A DNA stretch of 64,000 nt from Hymenopus coronatus (GCA_030762935.1 CM060896.1:10616001-10680000), one strand, 5' to 3'. Positions 23,427 through 36,090 are shown, counted from the stretch's first letter. Notes: generated by a model not told the origin, from the letters alone. Numbers and translations are program-made.

Positions 23427-23898
23427 CTTTTAGTTTCTCTATCGCGCACAGTGAGCAGAAAGTATTGCATTCCACAAAACAATTTGATACCGAGATTTCA
23501 CCGGAAATACATGTTTTGAGAAACCGCGAATCCAAAAAGTATGTCTGGAAAAAAGGTCCATGTGGATATGTGTGTGCGTATGTGTGAAGGAGTTGGTTAT
23601 ATCCGTGAACATAACTCAAAAACGAAAACTCCGTTAAATACCAAACTTAGTACTAAAGTTCAGTATCTCCCAAGGATGCGACACGGAGATATTCAGGAAA
23701 ATCTCCCCATCGCAAGCTACCCTTTACATGAAGAAATGTTCAACATTTTAGGCTTTACAAAAATGGCTCCAACGATATTAAAGATATTTACACGACAAAT
23801 AAAATACTTAGATATCTTGAATTTTCTGCGAATAACCTCTGAAGTCATCTTCGTTCTGATTGACTTTTGTATAAGTGGTAAATCATAAGACAGACAAC
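23427..23898 (+). repeat. PalR copy, 3' truncated
   Basis: Decayed palindrome (TCTCTATCGCGCACAGTGAG) followed by the conserved CACCGGAAATACATG block. It stops after TATAAGTGGTAAATCATAAG, where the next copy begins. Confidence 0.8.
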
Positions 23899-24733
23899 AT
23901 TTTACTTTCTCTAGCCCGCATGTACAATGTACATAGTGGATAGAGAAAGTATTGTATTCCACCCAAAATTCCATACCGAGATTTCAATGGAAATATATGT
24001 TTTGGGCCCCCCTAAATCCAAAAAAAGTATTTTAACAAAAAGGTCCTTGTGTGTGTCTGTGGGCAGCATAGCTCAAAAACGAAAAGACCGTTAAATACCA
24101 AACTTGGTATTTAAGTTTGCTATTTTCCAAGGATTCGACACGAAGATTTCCAAGAAAATCCTCCCACCCCCAACTACCCCTTACATGGAATATTTTTCGA
24201 AATGTTTGATTTCCTCAAAAATAACTCTAACGACTTTATTAAAATACCCTATGTTTAAGGCATTTTGTGACAACAAATGTATATCTTGAATTTTCTGTGA
24301 CTAGCCTCTGAAGACCTCTTCATTCTGTATGACTTTTAAATAACTGGCAAACCGTAAGAAACATACTGCACAAGAAATGTAGATCTCATTAAAACACAGT
24401 TTATGTCATATACAGTTTTTTGTAGAGATATTCCGGATTATTAGTTACAATTTTAGCCACTTAAACTTTTCTCGTTTGTTTATTCCTGACAAGCAAAGAG
24501 GTTGGACTTTCAATTGTTTCACATAGTGAGCGGCTATGACTAGACGAGACTATCGTTTTAGCCTGTACATTTTCTTATTTCCCTTCTACTTACAAGGAAT
24601 CAAGTAATAAGACTAATTCTGCTTGTGTTTATCTTGATTAGCTTGCTGTAGATAACAGATTAATGTTTTCAATAAAAGGTTTCTTTACCGAACAGCTAGA
24701 GGACATCATTTGAATGGAACACATCAGATTTTT
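23899..24733 (+). repeat. PalR repeat copy, near-complete
   Basis: Directly follows the truncated copy. Palindrome at about 23,908-23,946, short GT site at 24,046-24,060, terminal ACACATCAGATTTTTG. Confidence 0.85.
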
Positions 24734-25124
24734 GTAAACACATTTATTATAAAACCGAATTTTTAATGTGAATGGTTTGAAACAGTATCGTGTGAAATAT
24801 TAACAGGATATCTTATATGTTATGGGTTTTCACAGATGCATAAGTTAAAGTAAACAACGTTGGGAGGACAGGGAAGTTATAATAATCCTGGTCGTTGCGG
24901 CAAGAGGAAACCGTAATTTTGGGAACGATGTCGCGTGCTGAATTATTGCAGTCTCCTAGCACCCCCTCCCCCTCACATTTTTCACTGGGCTTAGCACCCC
25001 GTACTTTATCAGTCGTCATGGCGAGCCTTCCACGGCCCATCAACTCCATCTGCAGGGGTGCAGGTCAAGAGTGGCCTAAGTCTTCAACATAATGTGCAAG
25101 TGTACAAATGAAAGTTAGTTTTAT
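24734..25124. other. Unassigned spacer
   Basis: Includes a GC-richer block (24,890-25,060) with no recognised coding content. Confidence 0.4.
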
Positions 25125-26600
25125 TTATGGACGCTCTTTAACTGCTGTGGTTCTCAGCGACCCATTCTATACTGGGCGTGAAAGACCACTTCATTTTGTT
25201 CAGAGGTCTCTCTATCAGGCTTGAGGTTCTTTAACTGCTGTGGTTCTCAGTGTCCCATTCTATATTGGGCGTGAAAGACCACTTCATTTTGTTCAGAGGT
25301 CTCTCTATCAAGTTTGAAGTTCTTTAACTGCTGTGGTTCTCAGCGTCCCATTCTATACTGGGCGTGAAAGACCACTTAATTTTGTTCAGATACCTCTCTA
25401 TCAGGCTTGAGGTTCTTTAACTGCTGTGGTTCTCAGCGTCCCATTCTATACTGGACGTGAAAGATCACTTAATTTTGTTCAGAGGTGTCTCGATCAGGTG
25501 TGAGGTTCTTTAACTGCTGTGGTTCTCAGCGTCCCATTCTATACTGGGCGTGAAAGACCACTTCATTTTGTTCAGAGGCCTCTCTATCAGGCTTGAGGTT
25601 CTTTAACTGCTGTGGTTCTCAGCGTCCCATTCTATACTGGGCGTGAAAGATCACTTAATTTTGTTCAGAGACCTCTCTATCAGACTTGAGGTTCTTTAAC
25701 TGCTGTGGCTCTCAGCGTCCCATTCTATACTGGGCGTGAAAGATCACTTAATTTTGCTCAGAGGTCTCTGTATCAGACTTGAGGTTCTTTAACTGCTGCA
25801 GTTCTCAGCGTCCCATTCTATACTGGGCGTGAAAGATCACTTAATTTTGTTCAGAGGCCTCTCTATCAGACTTGAGGTTCTTTAGCTGCTGTGGTTCTCA
25901 GCGTCCCATTCTGTACTGGGCGTGAAAGACCGCTTAATTTTGTTCAGAGGCCTCACTATCAGACTTGAGGTTTCTTAAGTGCTGTGGTTCTCAGCGTCCC
26001 ATTCTATACTGGACGTGAAAGACCACTTAATTTTGTTCAGAGGCCTCTCTATCAGGCTTGAGGTTCTTTAATTGCTGTGGTTCTCAGGGTCCCATTCTAT
26101 AATGGGCGTGAAAGATCACTTAATTTTGTTCAGAGGTCTCTCTATCAGGCTTGAGGTTCTTTAACTGCTGTGGTTCTCAGCGTCCCATTCTATACTGGGC
26201 GTGAAAGACCGCTTAATTTTGCTCAGAGGCCTCTCTATTAGGCTTGAGGTTCTTTAACTGCTGTGGTTCTCAGTGTCCCATTCTATACTGGGCGTGAAAG
26301 ACCACTTAATTTTGTTCAGAGGCCTCTCTATCAGACTTGAGGATCTTTAACTGCTGTGGTTCTCAGCGTCCCATTCTATACTGGGCGTGAAAGACCGCTT
26401 AATTTTGCTCAGAGGCCTGTTTATCAGATTTGAGGTTCTTTTACGTGCCGTAAATCTACCACACGGGACCAAAGGCTTTACTTCCGAAGGAAGTCATGTT
26501 CAGGGTTTTTACATCCGAAAAAATCCATCGGTTTGAACCTGCGACCTTGGGTATATGAAGTTAGCATAATAACCATTACACCACGGAGGGCGACTCCGCG
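25125..26600 (-). repeat. tRNA-derived SINE (type A) with amplified body
   Basis: The right end carries the tRNA-like head on the minus strand (GTCGCCCTCCGTGGTGTAAT; B box GGTTCAAACC). The left end is the usual tail (CAGCAGTTAAAG...CCATAAATAAAA in minus sense). Single-copy members of this family contain the 93-bp body segment once; here it is repeated about 14 times, extending a roughly 280-bp SINE to about 1.47 kb. Confidence 0.85.
25134..26430. repeat. 93-bp tandem array, about 14 units, inside SINE A
   Basis: Units start TTCTTTAACTGCTGTGGTTC and include TCCCATTCTATACTGGGCGT and ATTTTGTTCAGAGG. Starts fall at about 93-bp spacing from 25,134 to 26,340. Units differ by a few substitutions, for example GACCACTTAA versus GATCACTTAA. 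Confidence 0.95.
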
Positions 26601-26627
26601 TGTACGTGTTGAAGTACAGTACTTTCT

Positions 26628-27540
26628 ACTTTCTCTACACGTACTATGTACATAATGTATAGGGAAGGTATTGTATTGCACCCAAAATTTCGATACCGAG
26701 ATTTCACCGGGTAATATATGATTTAGGGTCCCCTGTATAAAAAACAACATTTTAGAAAAAGGTGTGTGTGTGTGTGTGTGTGTGTGAGTTCCGTGTCCAT
26801 GTGTCTGTGAACACGATAACTCAAAAAGGAAAAGTCGGTAAAATACCAGACTTCGTATATAAGTTTCGTATCTTCCAAGAATGCGACAACAAGATTTTCA
26901 AGAAAATCCCCCCACCCCAAACTATCCTTTATATGCAAACTTTTTAGAATTTTTTATTTTCTCAAAAATGCCTCTAACGACTTTATTAAAATACCTTATG
27001 TTTAACACATTTTTATGACAAACGAAATGTATATCTTGAATTTTCTGGGAATAACCTCTGAAGACCTCTTCATTCTGGATTACTTTATATAACTGGCAAA
27101 TCATAAGAGATATATAAAAACTTACTCCACAAAAACTGTAGATCTCATTAAAATACACACTTTATGTTATATACATATTTCTTGTACAGTTAACCGTTTT
27201 CGATGTGTCCCAGATTAATGGTTTCAATTTTAGGCATTTAAATTCTCTCAAATGGGAAGACAGCGTTCTTCTCGGTTCTCTCGTTCCTTTGCTCCTGGAA
27301 AGCAAGGAGATTGGAATTTCAATTGAATCACACAGCCACTGCTTTTAAAGGATGGGGCTATCGCTTTAGCCTGTGTATTTTATTATTTCCCTTCTACTTT
27401 TAAGGAGCCAGTAATAAGACTGATTCTGCTTATGGTTATCTTGATTAGCATGATGTAGATAACAAATTCATGTTTTGAATAAAAGGTTTGTTTACGGAGT
27501 AGCTAGAGGACATCATGTGAATAAAACAGATTAGATTTTT
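26628..27540 (+). repeat. PalR repeat copy, near-complete
   Basis: Palindrome at about 26,634-26,668, (GT)n at 26,763-26,786, terminal AACAGATTAGATTTTT. It begins about 28 bp after the SINE head. Confidence 0.85.
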
Positions 27541-27687
27541 CCCTTCTACTTACAAGGAACCAAGCAATAAAGACAATTTCTGTTTATCTCGATTAGCACG
27601 ATGTGGATAGATGAATAAGCTTTTAAACAATAATTTGTTACAGAAATGTAGAGAAAGTCATGTGATTGTAACACATCAAAAATTTTT
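27541..27687 (+). repeat. PalR tail-only unit
   Basis: CCCTTCTACTTACAAGGAAC to ACACATCAAAAATTTTTG, directly appended to the preceding copy. The same junction type is found at 20,310/20,311 and 34,155/34,156. Confidence 0.8.
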
Positions 27688-27689
27688 GT

Positions 27690-27925
27690 TAGGTTAACGT
27701 CCTTTAACCTTGTTGCTCATGTCGGACGTTGAATGAAATTGGTGAAATGACGCTCAAATGATCTCGGGGTACATGGAGCTTAAGCTATTACTCGACCTCG
27801 TCGTCTTGGGATAAGGGGAACCCCCCCCCCAAAAAAAAACCTTATCCAAATAATGCACCCTAAGCGCGACTCGAACTCGCAAACTGTTGAATGCGAGGCA
27901 GACACGCTACCATCCCAGAGTAGTT
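27690..27925 (-). repeat. tRNA-derived SINE (type C)
   Basis: Same family as 5,903-6,110: shared CAAATGATCTCGGGGT, GGATAAGG...CCTTATCC and a tRNA-like head with B box CGAGTTCGAGTCGCG and A-box-like TGGTAGCGTGTCTGCCTC in minus sense. A poly-C/poly-A expansion lies at 27,819-27,838. Confidence 0.75.
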
Positions 27926-27994
27926 GGTCCGTGAGGTGCAGTCTTTGTGTGATACCCCTCCTTCTGCTGTTGCTGCTAATACTACCACCACCAC

Positions 27995-28262
27995 GTGTCC
28001 TCCATGGTCAAAGGCTAGCCTCTAGTTCCCAAGGTCACAGGTTCAAACCCGGCGAGGGTTTGCATTCATTTTTGTGTGGATAACATCCTTTGCATGGATT
28101 CCTTCGGAATGAAAGTAAACGTAACGTAGATTTGTGGAACGTGAATGAACCTCAAACCTGCTTGTGATGCCTCAAATAAGATTAAGCGGTCCTTCACACC
28201 CAATATAGACTGGGTCGATGAGAACCACATTAAGAGAGTACTAGCGCTAATTACTACACCCA
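27995..28262 (+). repeat. tRNA-derived SINE (type A)
   Basis: Plus-strand head GTCCTCCATGGTCAAAGGCT, B box AGGTTCAAACCCGG at about 28,038-28,051, then ATGGATTCCTTCGGAATGAA, AACCTCAAACCTGC and TAAGCGGTCCTTCACACCCA. Its tail is directly followed by the 50-bp minisatellite. Confidence 0.8.
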
Positions 28263-28264
28263 CT

Positions 28265-30062
28265 GATCCACCATCCATTCATACATCCACACTTCCCTAT
28301 ACTCATCCACCCACTTCCATCCTCTCAACCAACAAGCCACACTTCCCTACACTCATCCATCCACTTCCATCCTGTCAACCAACAATCCACACTTCCCTAC
28401 ACTCATGCACTCTAGCATCCATCCTCTCAACCAACAAGCCACACTTCCCTACACTCATCTACCCACTTCCATCCTCTCAACCAACAATGCACACTTCCCT
28501 ACACTCATCCACCCACTTCCATCCTCTCAACCAACAATCCACACTTCCCTACACTCATCCACCCACTTCCATCCTCTCAACCAGCAATCCACACTTCCCT
28601 ACACTCATGCACTCTAGCATCCATCCTCTCAACCAACAATGCACACTTCCCTACACTCATCCACTCTAGCATCCATCCTCTCAACCAACAATGCACACTT
28701 CCCTACACTCATGCACTCTAGCATCCATCCTCTCAACCAACAATGCACACTTCCCTACACTCATGCACTCTAGCATCCATCCTCTCAACCAACAATGCAC
28801 ACTTCCCTACACTCATGCACTCTAGCATCCATCCTCTCAACCAACAATCCACACTTCCCTACACTCATCCACCCACTTCCATCCTCTCAACCAACAATCC
28901 ACACTTCCCTACACTCATCCACCCACTTCCATCCTCTCAACCAGCAATCCACACTTCCCTACACTCATGCACTCTAGCATCCATCCTCTCAACCAACAAT
29001 CCACACTTCCCTACACTCATCCACTCTAGCATCCATCCTCTCAACCAACAATCCACACTTCCCTACACTCATCCATCAACCATCCATCCTCTCAACCAAC
29101 AATCCACACTTCCCTACACTCATCCATCCACCATCCATCCTCTCAACCAACAATCCACACTTCCGTACACTCATCCACCCACTTCCATCCTCTCAACCAA
29201 CAATCCACACTTCCCTACACTCATCCACCCACTTCCATCCTCTCAACCAGCAATCCACACTTCCCTACACTCATCCACCCACTTCCATCCTCTCAACCAA
29301 CAATCCACACTTCCCTACACTCATCCACTCTAGCATCCATCCTCTCAACCAACAATCCACACTTCCCTACACTCATCTACCCACTTCCATCCTCTCAACC
29401 AACAATCCACACTTCCCTACAATCATCCATCCACCATCCATCCTCTCAACCAACAATCCACACCTCCCTACACTCATCCACCCACTTCCATCCTCTCAAC
29501 CAACAATCCACACTTCCCTACACTCATCCACCCACTTCCATCCTCTCAACCAACAATCCACACTTCCCTACACTCATCCACTCTAGCATCCATCCTCTCA
29601 ACCAACAATCCACACTTCCCTACACTCATCTACCCACTTCCATCCTCTCAACCAACAATCCACACTTCCCTACAATCATCCATCCACCATCCATCCTCTC
29701 AACCAACAATCCACACCTCCCTACACTTATCCACCCACCATCCATCCTCTCAACCAACAATCCACACCCCCCTACACTTATCCACCCACCATCCATCCTC
29801 TCAACCAACAATCAACCCATCTACACTCCCCTACACTCATCCACCCACCATCCATCCTCTCAAACAACAATCCACACTTCCGTACACTCATCCACCCACT
29901 TCCATCCTCTCAACCAACAATCCACACCTCCCTACACTTATCCACCCACCATCCATCCTCTCAACCAACAATCAACCCATCTACACTCCCCTACACTCAT
30001 CCACCCACCATCCACCCTCTCAAACATCAACCCATCCTCACTCCCCTACACTCATCCACCCA
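28265..30062. repeat. 50-bp minisatellite, about 36 units
   Basis: The unit combines ATCCACACTTCCCTACACTC, a CCACCCACTTCCATCC or CACTCTAGCATCCATCC variant block, and TCTCAACCAACA. The period is 50 bp (CAACAATCC at 28,839, 28,889 and so on). The sequence has almost no G and no plus-strand stop codons, so all three frames stay open and conceptual proteins repeat every 50 residues. Units degenerate toward the right end. Confidence 0.95.
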
Positions 30063-31438
30063 TCTACTATTCGGCTACCCATACCCTCACCTATTCACTC
30101 AAGGTTGTGTTATTTTTCGTCAGGATGAACGTTCCCTTTAAGAGGCAGACACACAGCAATTCATCCAATACTGGTTGCTATGACGCAACAGTTGAGACAA
30201 CGTTTAATGAAGGGCGATAATTTGTCACTTTCATAAGTAGTAATGGCGGTGTTGATAATCGAGCATATTTCATGCTGTACACAGAGGTCTAATGTTACAT
30301 TTACACAAACTTTTCCATCCACTCTTGTAGAAGCTATTGCTACAGACGCTTTTTTCCCTTCCACTTCGCATTAATTTAAAGTGTATATCCCTAAGTTGCG
30401 TGTTAACTTCTGTAACCATTTGTAATATTTTAATTTGGTATTATTTTTTCCTAATCAGGGTTAGCTCTAGTCGTAGATGCTTTGAAAAGTTTCTTCTGAC
30501 GTTACACCCAGCAAGTAATTCTATTGTTGCCTCAGTCGAATAGAATCGGAGAAGGAATACTTTGAATACATAAAAAGATGATTTCCACAACAATAAACTT
30601 CTTTTCTTATGGATATATTATTACATTACGCGGATGGGGTATATAAAACACTGTTTTAACTCGATACTGCACTTGTAATATTATTCTCTTACACTTGCAA
30701 AATAGCATTTGTTACGTGTGCGTACTCTAGGATTGCCAACCTTAACTGAAGCTAAAACAGGAGCTCAAATAATGCATTGTTATTATAATTATTATTCACA
30801 ACACATTATAGGTGGTACAACAACAGGAAGCACGTATTTATTTAACACGATACTCACCTTTAATATTGCGAATCCAGCCATTTCTGTGAGTCTCTAGTTT
30901 CCTTGCTAGTTATACTTCTTTTCTGATTTCAAGTTCTTTCCCGTTCTCGGATTTGACAAATTTATCAAATTCAGCACATTTCATATGGTAGTAACAATTC
31001 ATTAATAGTTGGCTTTAACCATTTCCACGTTGTTTCTTTCCTTGCTCCAGATATTTAACATCACACTGAAAATCCGCTCTACAAACGCTCTGCGGTACTC
31101 TTGCAGACCAGGTTACCCTGTCATGGCGGACGCTTCTTATGTGCAACGCAGAATGCCAACATGCACATTTAAAAACCACTACGCTTATGCAACATTAGGA
31201 AATAGTTGGTACGTAATGAGCTGGTCAAAACAAAGGCATTTGTACATAAAGTATCTGCAATGTAAAATATGAGTCAAAACAACAGTGCGGGAAATAATAA
31301 CCTCGAAACCGAAAGGAACGTATAGTTACAGGAAGGGTAATATAAGAGAAATTATTCATAATGTACGGAAAGGAAATGTTTAACTAAAATAAACATAATC
31401 GCCCAAACTGACCAAACAAATAGCGGTAAAACTATACG

Positions 31439-31440
<2 letters not shown>

Positions 31441-31489
<49 letters not shown>
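31441..31489. repeat. (CA)n microsatellite
   Basis: About 24 uninterrupted CA units, not associated with a PalR copy. Confidence 0.95.
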
Positions 31490-31490
<1 letters not shown>

Positions 31491-31887
31491 AGTCTTAAGA
31501 AGTAGTTTAAGTGACTTTTACTGGCGATCCAAATTTGAAAGTGTTGAAAACATTAAGTTGTCCATATGTGAAAGTCGCCAGATTGCCGAAGTTTTGCTTA
31601 CTTCTTGGGATCATTGGGGTTTTAGCTTCAGAGACCCCTTGGCTACGCCCTGTCTCGTTCCGCAGTAGCGGCCTTCGGTCACATGCTACACTCCTCTACT
31701 TATAAAAAATATCCCTCGGCTACGCTTTGCAGCTTAGGGCCCTAAACGTTTATAATATACCAGTAAGTAACTTCAAAGTGGCTCTAATGACGAAATAACA
31801 AAAGTAATGTCAAGTGGTGGAACCATCGTATACTAATAATCAAATAGCGTAGCTTCCTGACGATTTTAAATATACATCTCTCTTTTC

Positions 31888-31890
<3 letters not shown>

Positions 31891-31945
<55 letters not shown>
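31891..31945. repeat. (TA)n microsatellite
   Basis: About 27 uninterrupted TA units. Confidence 0.95.
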
Positions 31946-31948
<3 letters not shown>

Positions 31949-33361
31949 TTAATTGAGGGTTAAATCAGCGCCAAGCAACATAAAAGAAGCCTTCTACACC
32001 TAAATCAAGAAACAGAAAGGAAAATGTCGTACAAGTAAACGCAATCACCCGAAGCAGTCAACAAATAGTTTATTTTCCCTTATGTGGACATGATTTTAAC
32101 TCTCATTTTAGATGGTGATGGAGTATTACTTGTAATTTGCAACTTAATTGTTGGTTTTAAGGTCTAAAAATACGTGATTTATATCATTTCCAAAACTACT
32201 CTTTTCTTGCAAAACATTAGAACAATCATCAAACATCCGGAAGGAATACATCGCACCATTAAACATCTCGAAGAAATACATCGCGCCCAATGACGTCACC
32301 GCAAGCTATGTAACAACCTCTAAGCATTGAAAACGATTTGCTGAGGACTTGGGGATTTTTTGGGGTGATGTTTTAAATCAAGGCTGTCTGCCTGACGTTA
32401 CGCGGTACCCTAACCTGGTCTGCTAGCACATGTTGAACAACTTTCAGCAAATTATCTGCTTTGTATCCCTTAGAAAATGTCACTCATTTGTTTGAAATAT
32501 TTGAGTCTGGTAAGTTTATGTCTATTTGTTCTTCTGCACAGCTGTATTATGTAGCGGCAACAAGCGGAGACAATGTTGCTTTTTCATTTTATTGTCGGTG
32601 CTTGCAATAAAGAAAGCTGACGAACAAATGAACTTCTATTAAAATACATTAGAATTCGTTGCGACAAATCCTCAATGCTTCCAACTTATGACACGATCTG
32701 ATAACAAAAGAATAATCAAACTGCAAAATTTAAATGACTCCATTTTCATTATTTGGCTTCTGCTAAATTAAAAAAAAAAAAAAAAAGGTATGAACTTAGT
32801 CTAATTTAAGGGCTCAATGTTCATTTGAAATCATTGGCGGCAACATTTTTTGAAGAGAGTATTGCAAAGCTTGTGCACAGGTACGATAAATGTCTCAATC
32901 TTTTCGGTGATTATGTTGAAAAGTAACCATAAGCGCACAAAACTTTTAGTAATAAAAATTGTTTTCTATGAACTTGTCTTTTATTTATAGCCTATCTGAG
33001 GTTGAAAAAAAGGCCCTCGTATTTGATGGCAGCCGCAACTTTAAACACTAATTCTTTTTGTGACCACTAATACACTGGTTATACTACTGGGTATTCGTAA
33101 AGTTGCCACTCCAACTCAGAGTTTATTGTTTTTCTCAAATGTTATCACAGATACAAACTGAACGGTATGCACACATCTTTACACAATGAAACCAATATTG
33201 AACCTCATGGTTAACAATTCCTCAGTCTCTGAGAACATTAAGCACATTGACCGGTTAGTAAACTTTTTGCGCGCATTTCTTTCGCGGCGTTCCAGTTCAC
33301 GGCAACTGCTGAAAATACTCACTGCTTTCGTTCAAACATATGGTTACATGTTCCACAACAC

Positions 33362-34155
33362 TTTTTACTTTCTCTACACATACTATGTATATAGTGTATT
33401 CCACCCAAAAATTCGATACCGAGATTTCACCGGCAACATACGTTTTAGGAGCTCCTGTAACCAAAAAAAATTAGAAAACGTTCTGTGTGTCTGTGAACAC
33501 GACAACTCAAAAACGAAAACTCGGTAAAATACCAAACTTGGTATTTAAGTTTAGTATCTTCCTGGGATGCGACCCGAAGATTTTGAGAAAAATCCCCCCA
33601 CCTCAAACTACGCTTTACATGGAGAAAATTTCGAAAGTTTTGATTTTCTCAAAAATGGCTCTAAGGATTTTGATTAAAATACCATACATTAAAGATATTT
33701 TATGACAAATAAAATGTATACTTTCATTTTTCTGGGAATAGCCGCCTCTTTAGACCTCTTCATTCTGGATGACTTTTGTATAACTGGCAAACCGTAAGAG
33801 ATGTACAAAAACTTAATAAACACAAAAAATGTAGATCTCATTAAAATACACGATATGTGTCATATAACATTGTTTTGTAGAGTTAACCGTTTTCGAGATA
33901 TTCCGGATTATTAGTTTCAGTTTTAGCCACAAACCTTTCTCAGTCGGGAAGACATCTTCTCGTTTCTCGTTTGTTTACTCCTGAAAAGCAAACAGATTGG
34001 ATTTTCAATTTTGTTTCATATAGCGGCCTGCTTATCGCTTTAGCGTATGCATTTTCTCATATGCCTTCTTGATTATCATGAGGTAGATAACAGATTAATA
34101 TTTTGAATAAAAGGTTTGTTTACCGAACAGCTGGAGGACATCACATGAGATTTTT
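33362..34155 (+). repeat. PalR repeat copy, near-complete
   Basis: The palindrome is shortened (33,370-33,399, lacking the TATAGAGAAGG half). GT site minimal at 33,484-33,490. Of the GAGTTAACCGTTT subfamily; ends CACATGAGATTTTTG. Confidence 0.8.
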
Positions 34156-34291
34156 GCCCTTCTACTTACAAGGAACATTTCTGCTCATGTTTATCTCGAT
34201 TAGCACGAAGTAGATAGAAGAATAAGCTTTTTAACAATAATTTGTTGCAGAGATGTAGTGAAAGTCATGTGAATGTAACACATCAGATTTC
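34156..34291 (+). repeat. PalR tail-only unit
   Basis: CCCTTCTACTTACAAGGAAC to ACACATCAGATTTC, appended to the previous copy. Confidence 0.8.
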
Positions 34292-34770
34292 TTTATGACA
34301 AATGAAATGTAAATCTTGCATTTCTGGTAATAGCCTCTGAAGACCTCTTCATTCTGGATGACTTTTGTATAACTTGCAAACCGTAAGAGATAGACAAAAA
34401 CTTTCAAAACAAAGAATGTAGATCTCATCAAAACACACAATTTACTTTTTTTTTTTTTTTTTTTTTTTCTCTGTAGTTAACCGTTTAGGAGATATTTGGG
34501 ATTATTATTTTCAGTTTAGCCACTTAATCTCAAACGGAAAGCCGTCTTTCTTCTCGTTTTTCGTTTGTTTACTCCTGGAAAGCAAAGAGATTGGATTTTC
34601 AATTGTTTCATATTGCGACCGGCGTTTAAAGGACGATTTTATCGCTTTATCCTGTTCATTTTCTTATTTCCCTTCTACTTATAAGGGATCAAGAAGTAAG
34701 ACAATTTCTACTAATGTATATCTGGATTAGCATGATGTAAATAGAAGAATACGCTTTTTAACAATAATTT
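34292..34770 (+). repeat. PalR distal-half fragment
   Basis: Starts mid-element at TTTATGACAAATGAAATGTA and runs to TTTAACAATAATTTG. Contains a 25-bp T-run at 34,445-34,469. A fragment starting at the same consensus point occurs near 51,748. Confidence 0.75.
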
Positions 34771-34879
34771 GTTTAAACACAACGTAAAACACCTACATAC
34801 GAGTTGTTTCTACTGCAAAGACCCCGATATCACCTTGCATGTTAAAGGGAGCTATAAGAGAAACTATAATAAAAAAAAA

Positions 34880-35587
34880 TCTGATGTGTACCATTCACAT
34901 GTCTTTCTCTACATCTCTGCAACAAATTATTGTTAAAAAACTTATACTTCTATTTACTTCATGCTAATCAGAAAAAAATTAGCAGAAATAGTCTTATTAC
35001 TTGCTTCCTTGTAAGTAGAAGCGAAATAAGGGAGTACCATAGCTTAAAGTGATAGTCAAAAGCTGGTTACTATATCACAGAAGTTCTTTTGTTTGTATGG
35101 ACAGCAGTTGACAAATTCTTGTATGAGAAAAGTATAAGTTTTTCAAAGCAGAAACCAAAAACAATGAATGTCTAAAAAACGATGAACTCCACGAAAAAAA
35201 TGTATATAACATAAATTGTGTGTTTTAAAGTGCTCTACGTTTTTCCTGTAGCAAGTTTTTGTCTCTTACGATTTAGCAGTTATGCAAAATTCTGTAAAAT
35301 TCATCCAGAATAAAGCACTCTTCAGAGGCTTTTCCCAGAAAATTCACCATATACGTTTTATTTGTCAGGTAAATATCTTTAATATACTAAATTTTAATCA
35401 AAATCGTTAGAGCCATTTTTTGAGAAACTCAAAATTTTAGAAAAACGTTCCATGTAAAGGGTAGTTGGGGAGGCGGGTATTTTTCTCAAAATCTTCTTGT
35501 TGCATCCCTGTAGGATACTAAACTTAAATACCAAGTTTGGTACTTTACCGACTTTTTGTTTTTGAGTTATCGTGTTCATGGACGCAC

Positions 35588-35630
<43 letters not shown>

Positions 35631-35771
35631 CCTTTTTCCGAAAATGCTTTTTTTAGATAAAGGGGACTCTAAAACATATATTTTCGGTGAAATCTCGGTA
35701 TCGAATTTTTGGTTGGAGTGCAATACCTTCTGTATACACTATGTACATAGTACGTATAGAGAAAGTAAAAA
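34880..35771 (-). repeat. PalR repeat copy, near-complete
   Basis: TCTGATGTGTACCATTCACA end at the left, (CA)n variable site at 35,590-35,627, palindrome at about 35,731-35,764, then AAAGTAAAAA. The next minus copy begins at once. Confidence 0.85.
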
Positions 35772-36090
35772 TCTGATGTGTCCCATTCACTTGACTTTCT
35801 CTACATCTCTGCAACAAATTATTGTTAGGAAGCTTTTGCTTCTATTAATTCATGCCAATCAAGGAAAAATTAGCAGAAATAGTCTTGTTACTTGCTTCCT
35901 TGTAAGTAGACGCGAAATAAGGGAGTACCATAGGTTAAAGTGATAGTCAAAAGCTGGTTGCTATGTGACTGAAATCCCTTGTTTGTATGGACACGAGTTG
36001 ACAAATTCCTGTATGAGAAAAGTACAAGTTTTTCAAAGCTGAAACGAAAAACAAGGAATATCTCAAAAGCATTCAACTCCACGAAAAAGC
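35772..36090 (-). repeat. PalR copy, truncated
   Basis: TCTGATGTGTCCCATTCACT onward for about 320 bp, ending near ATTCAACTCCACGAAAAAGC. Head-to-tail junction with the preceding copy. Confidence 0.8.

Larger units (their letters stand above)
30063..33361. other. Unassigned 3.3 kb, no gene supported
   Basis: AT-rich sequence with (CA)n at 31,441-31,489 and (TA)n at 31,891-31,945. A GC-richer patch at 31,600-31,740 (CTTGGCTACGCCCTGTCTCG, CCTCGGCTACGCTTTGCAGC) contrasts with its surroundings. Short ORFs have no recognised domain. It is the largest stretch free of PalR in the window. Confidence 0.5.

Noticed and set aside
28145..29333. Long Pro/Thr/Ser/His-rich open frames (up to 196 codons)
   Set aside because: They are translations of a 50-bp minisatellite that lacks stop codons in all three frames; the residue pattern simply repeats every 50 residues.
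35572..35943. His/Thr-run proteins from (CA)n and Cys/Val-run proteins from (GT)n
   Set aside because: Microsatellite translation inside PalR copies; the same occurs at 6,759-7,022 and 57,017-57,448.
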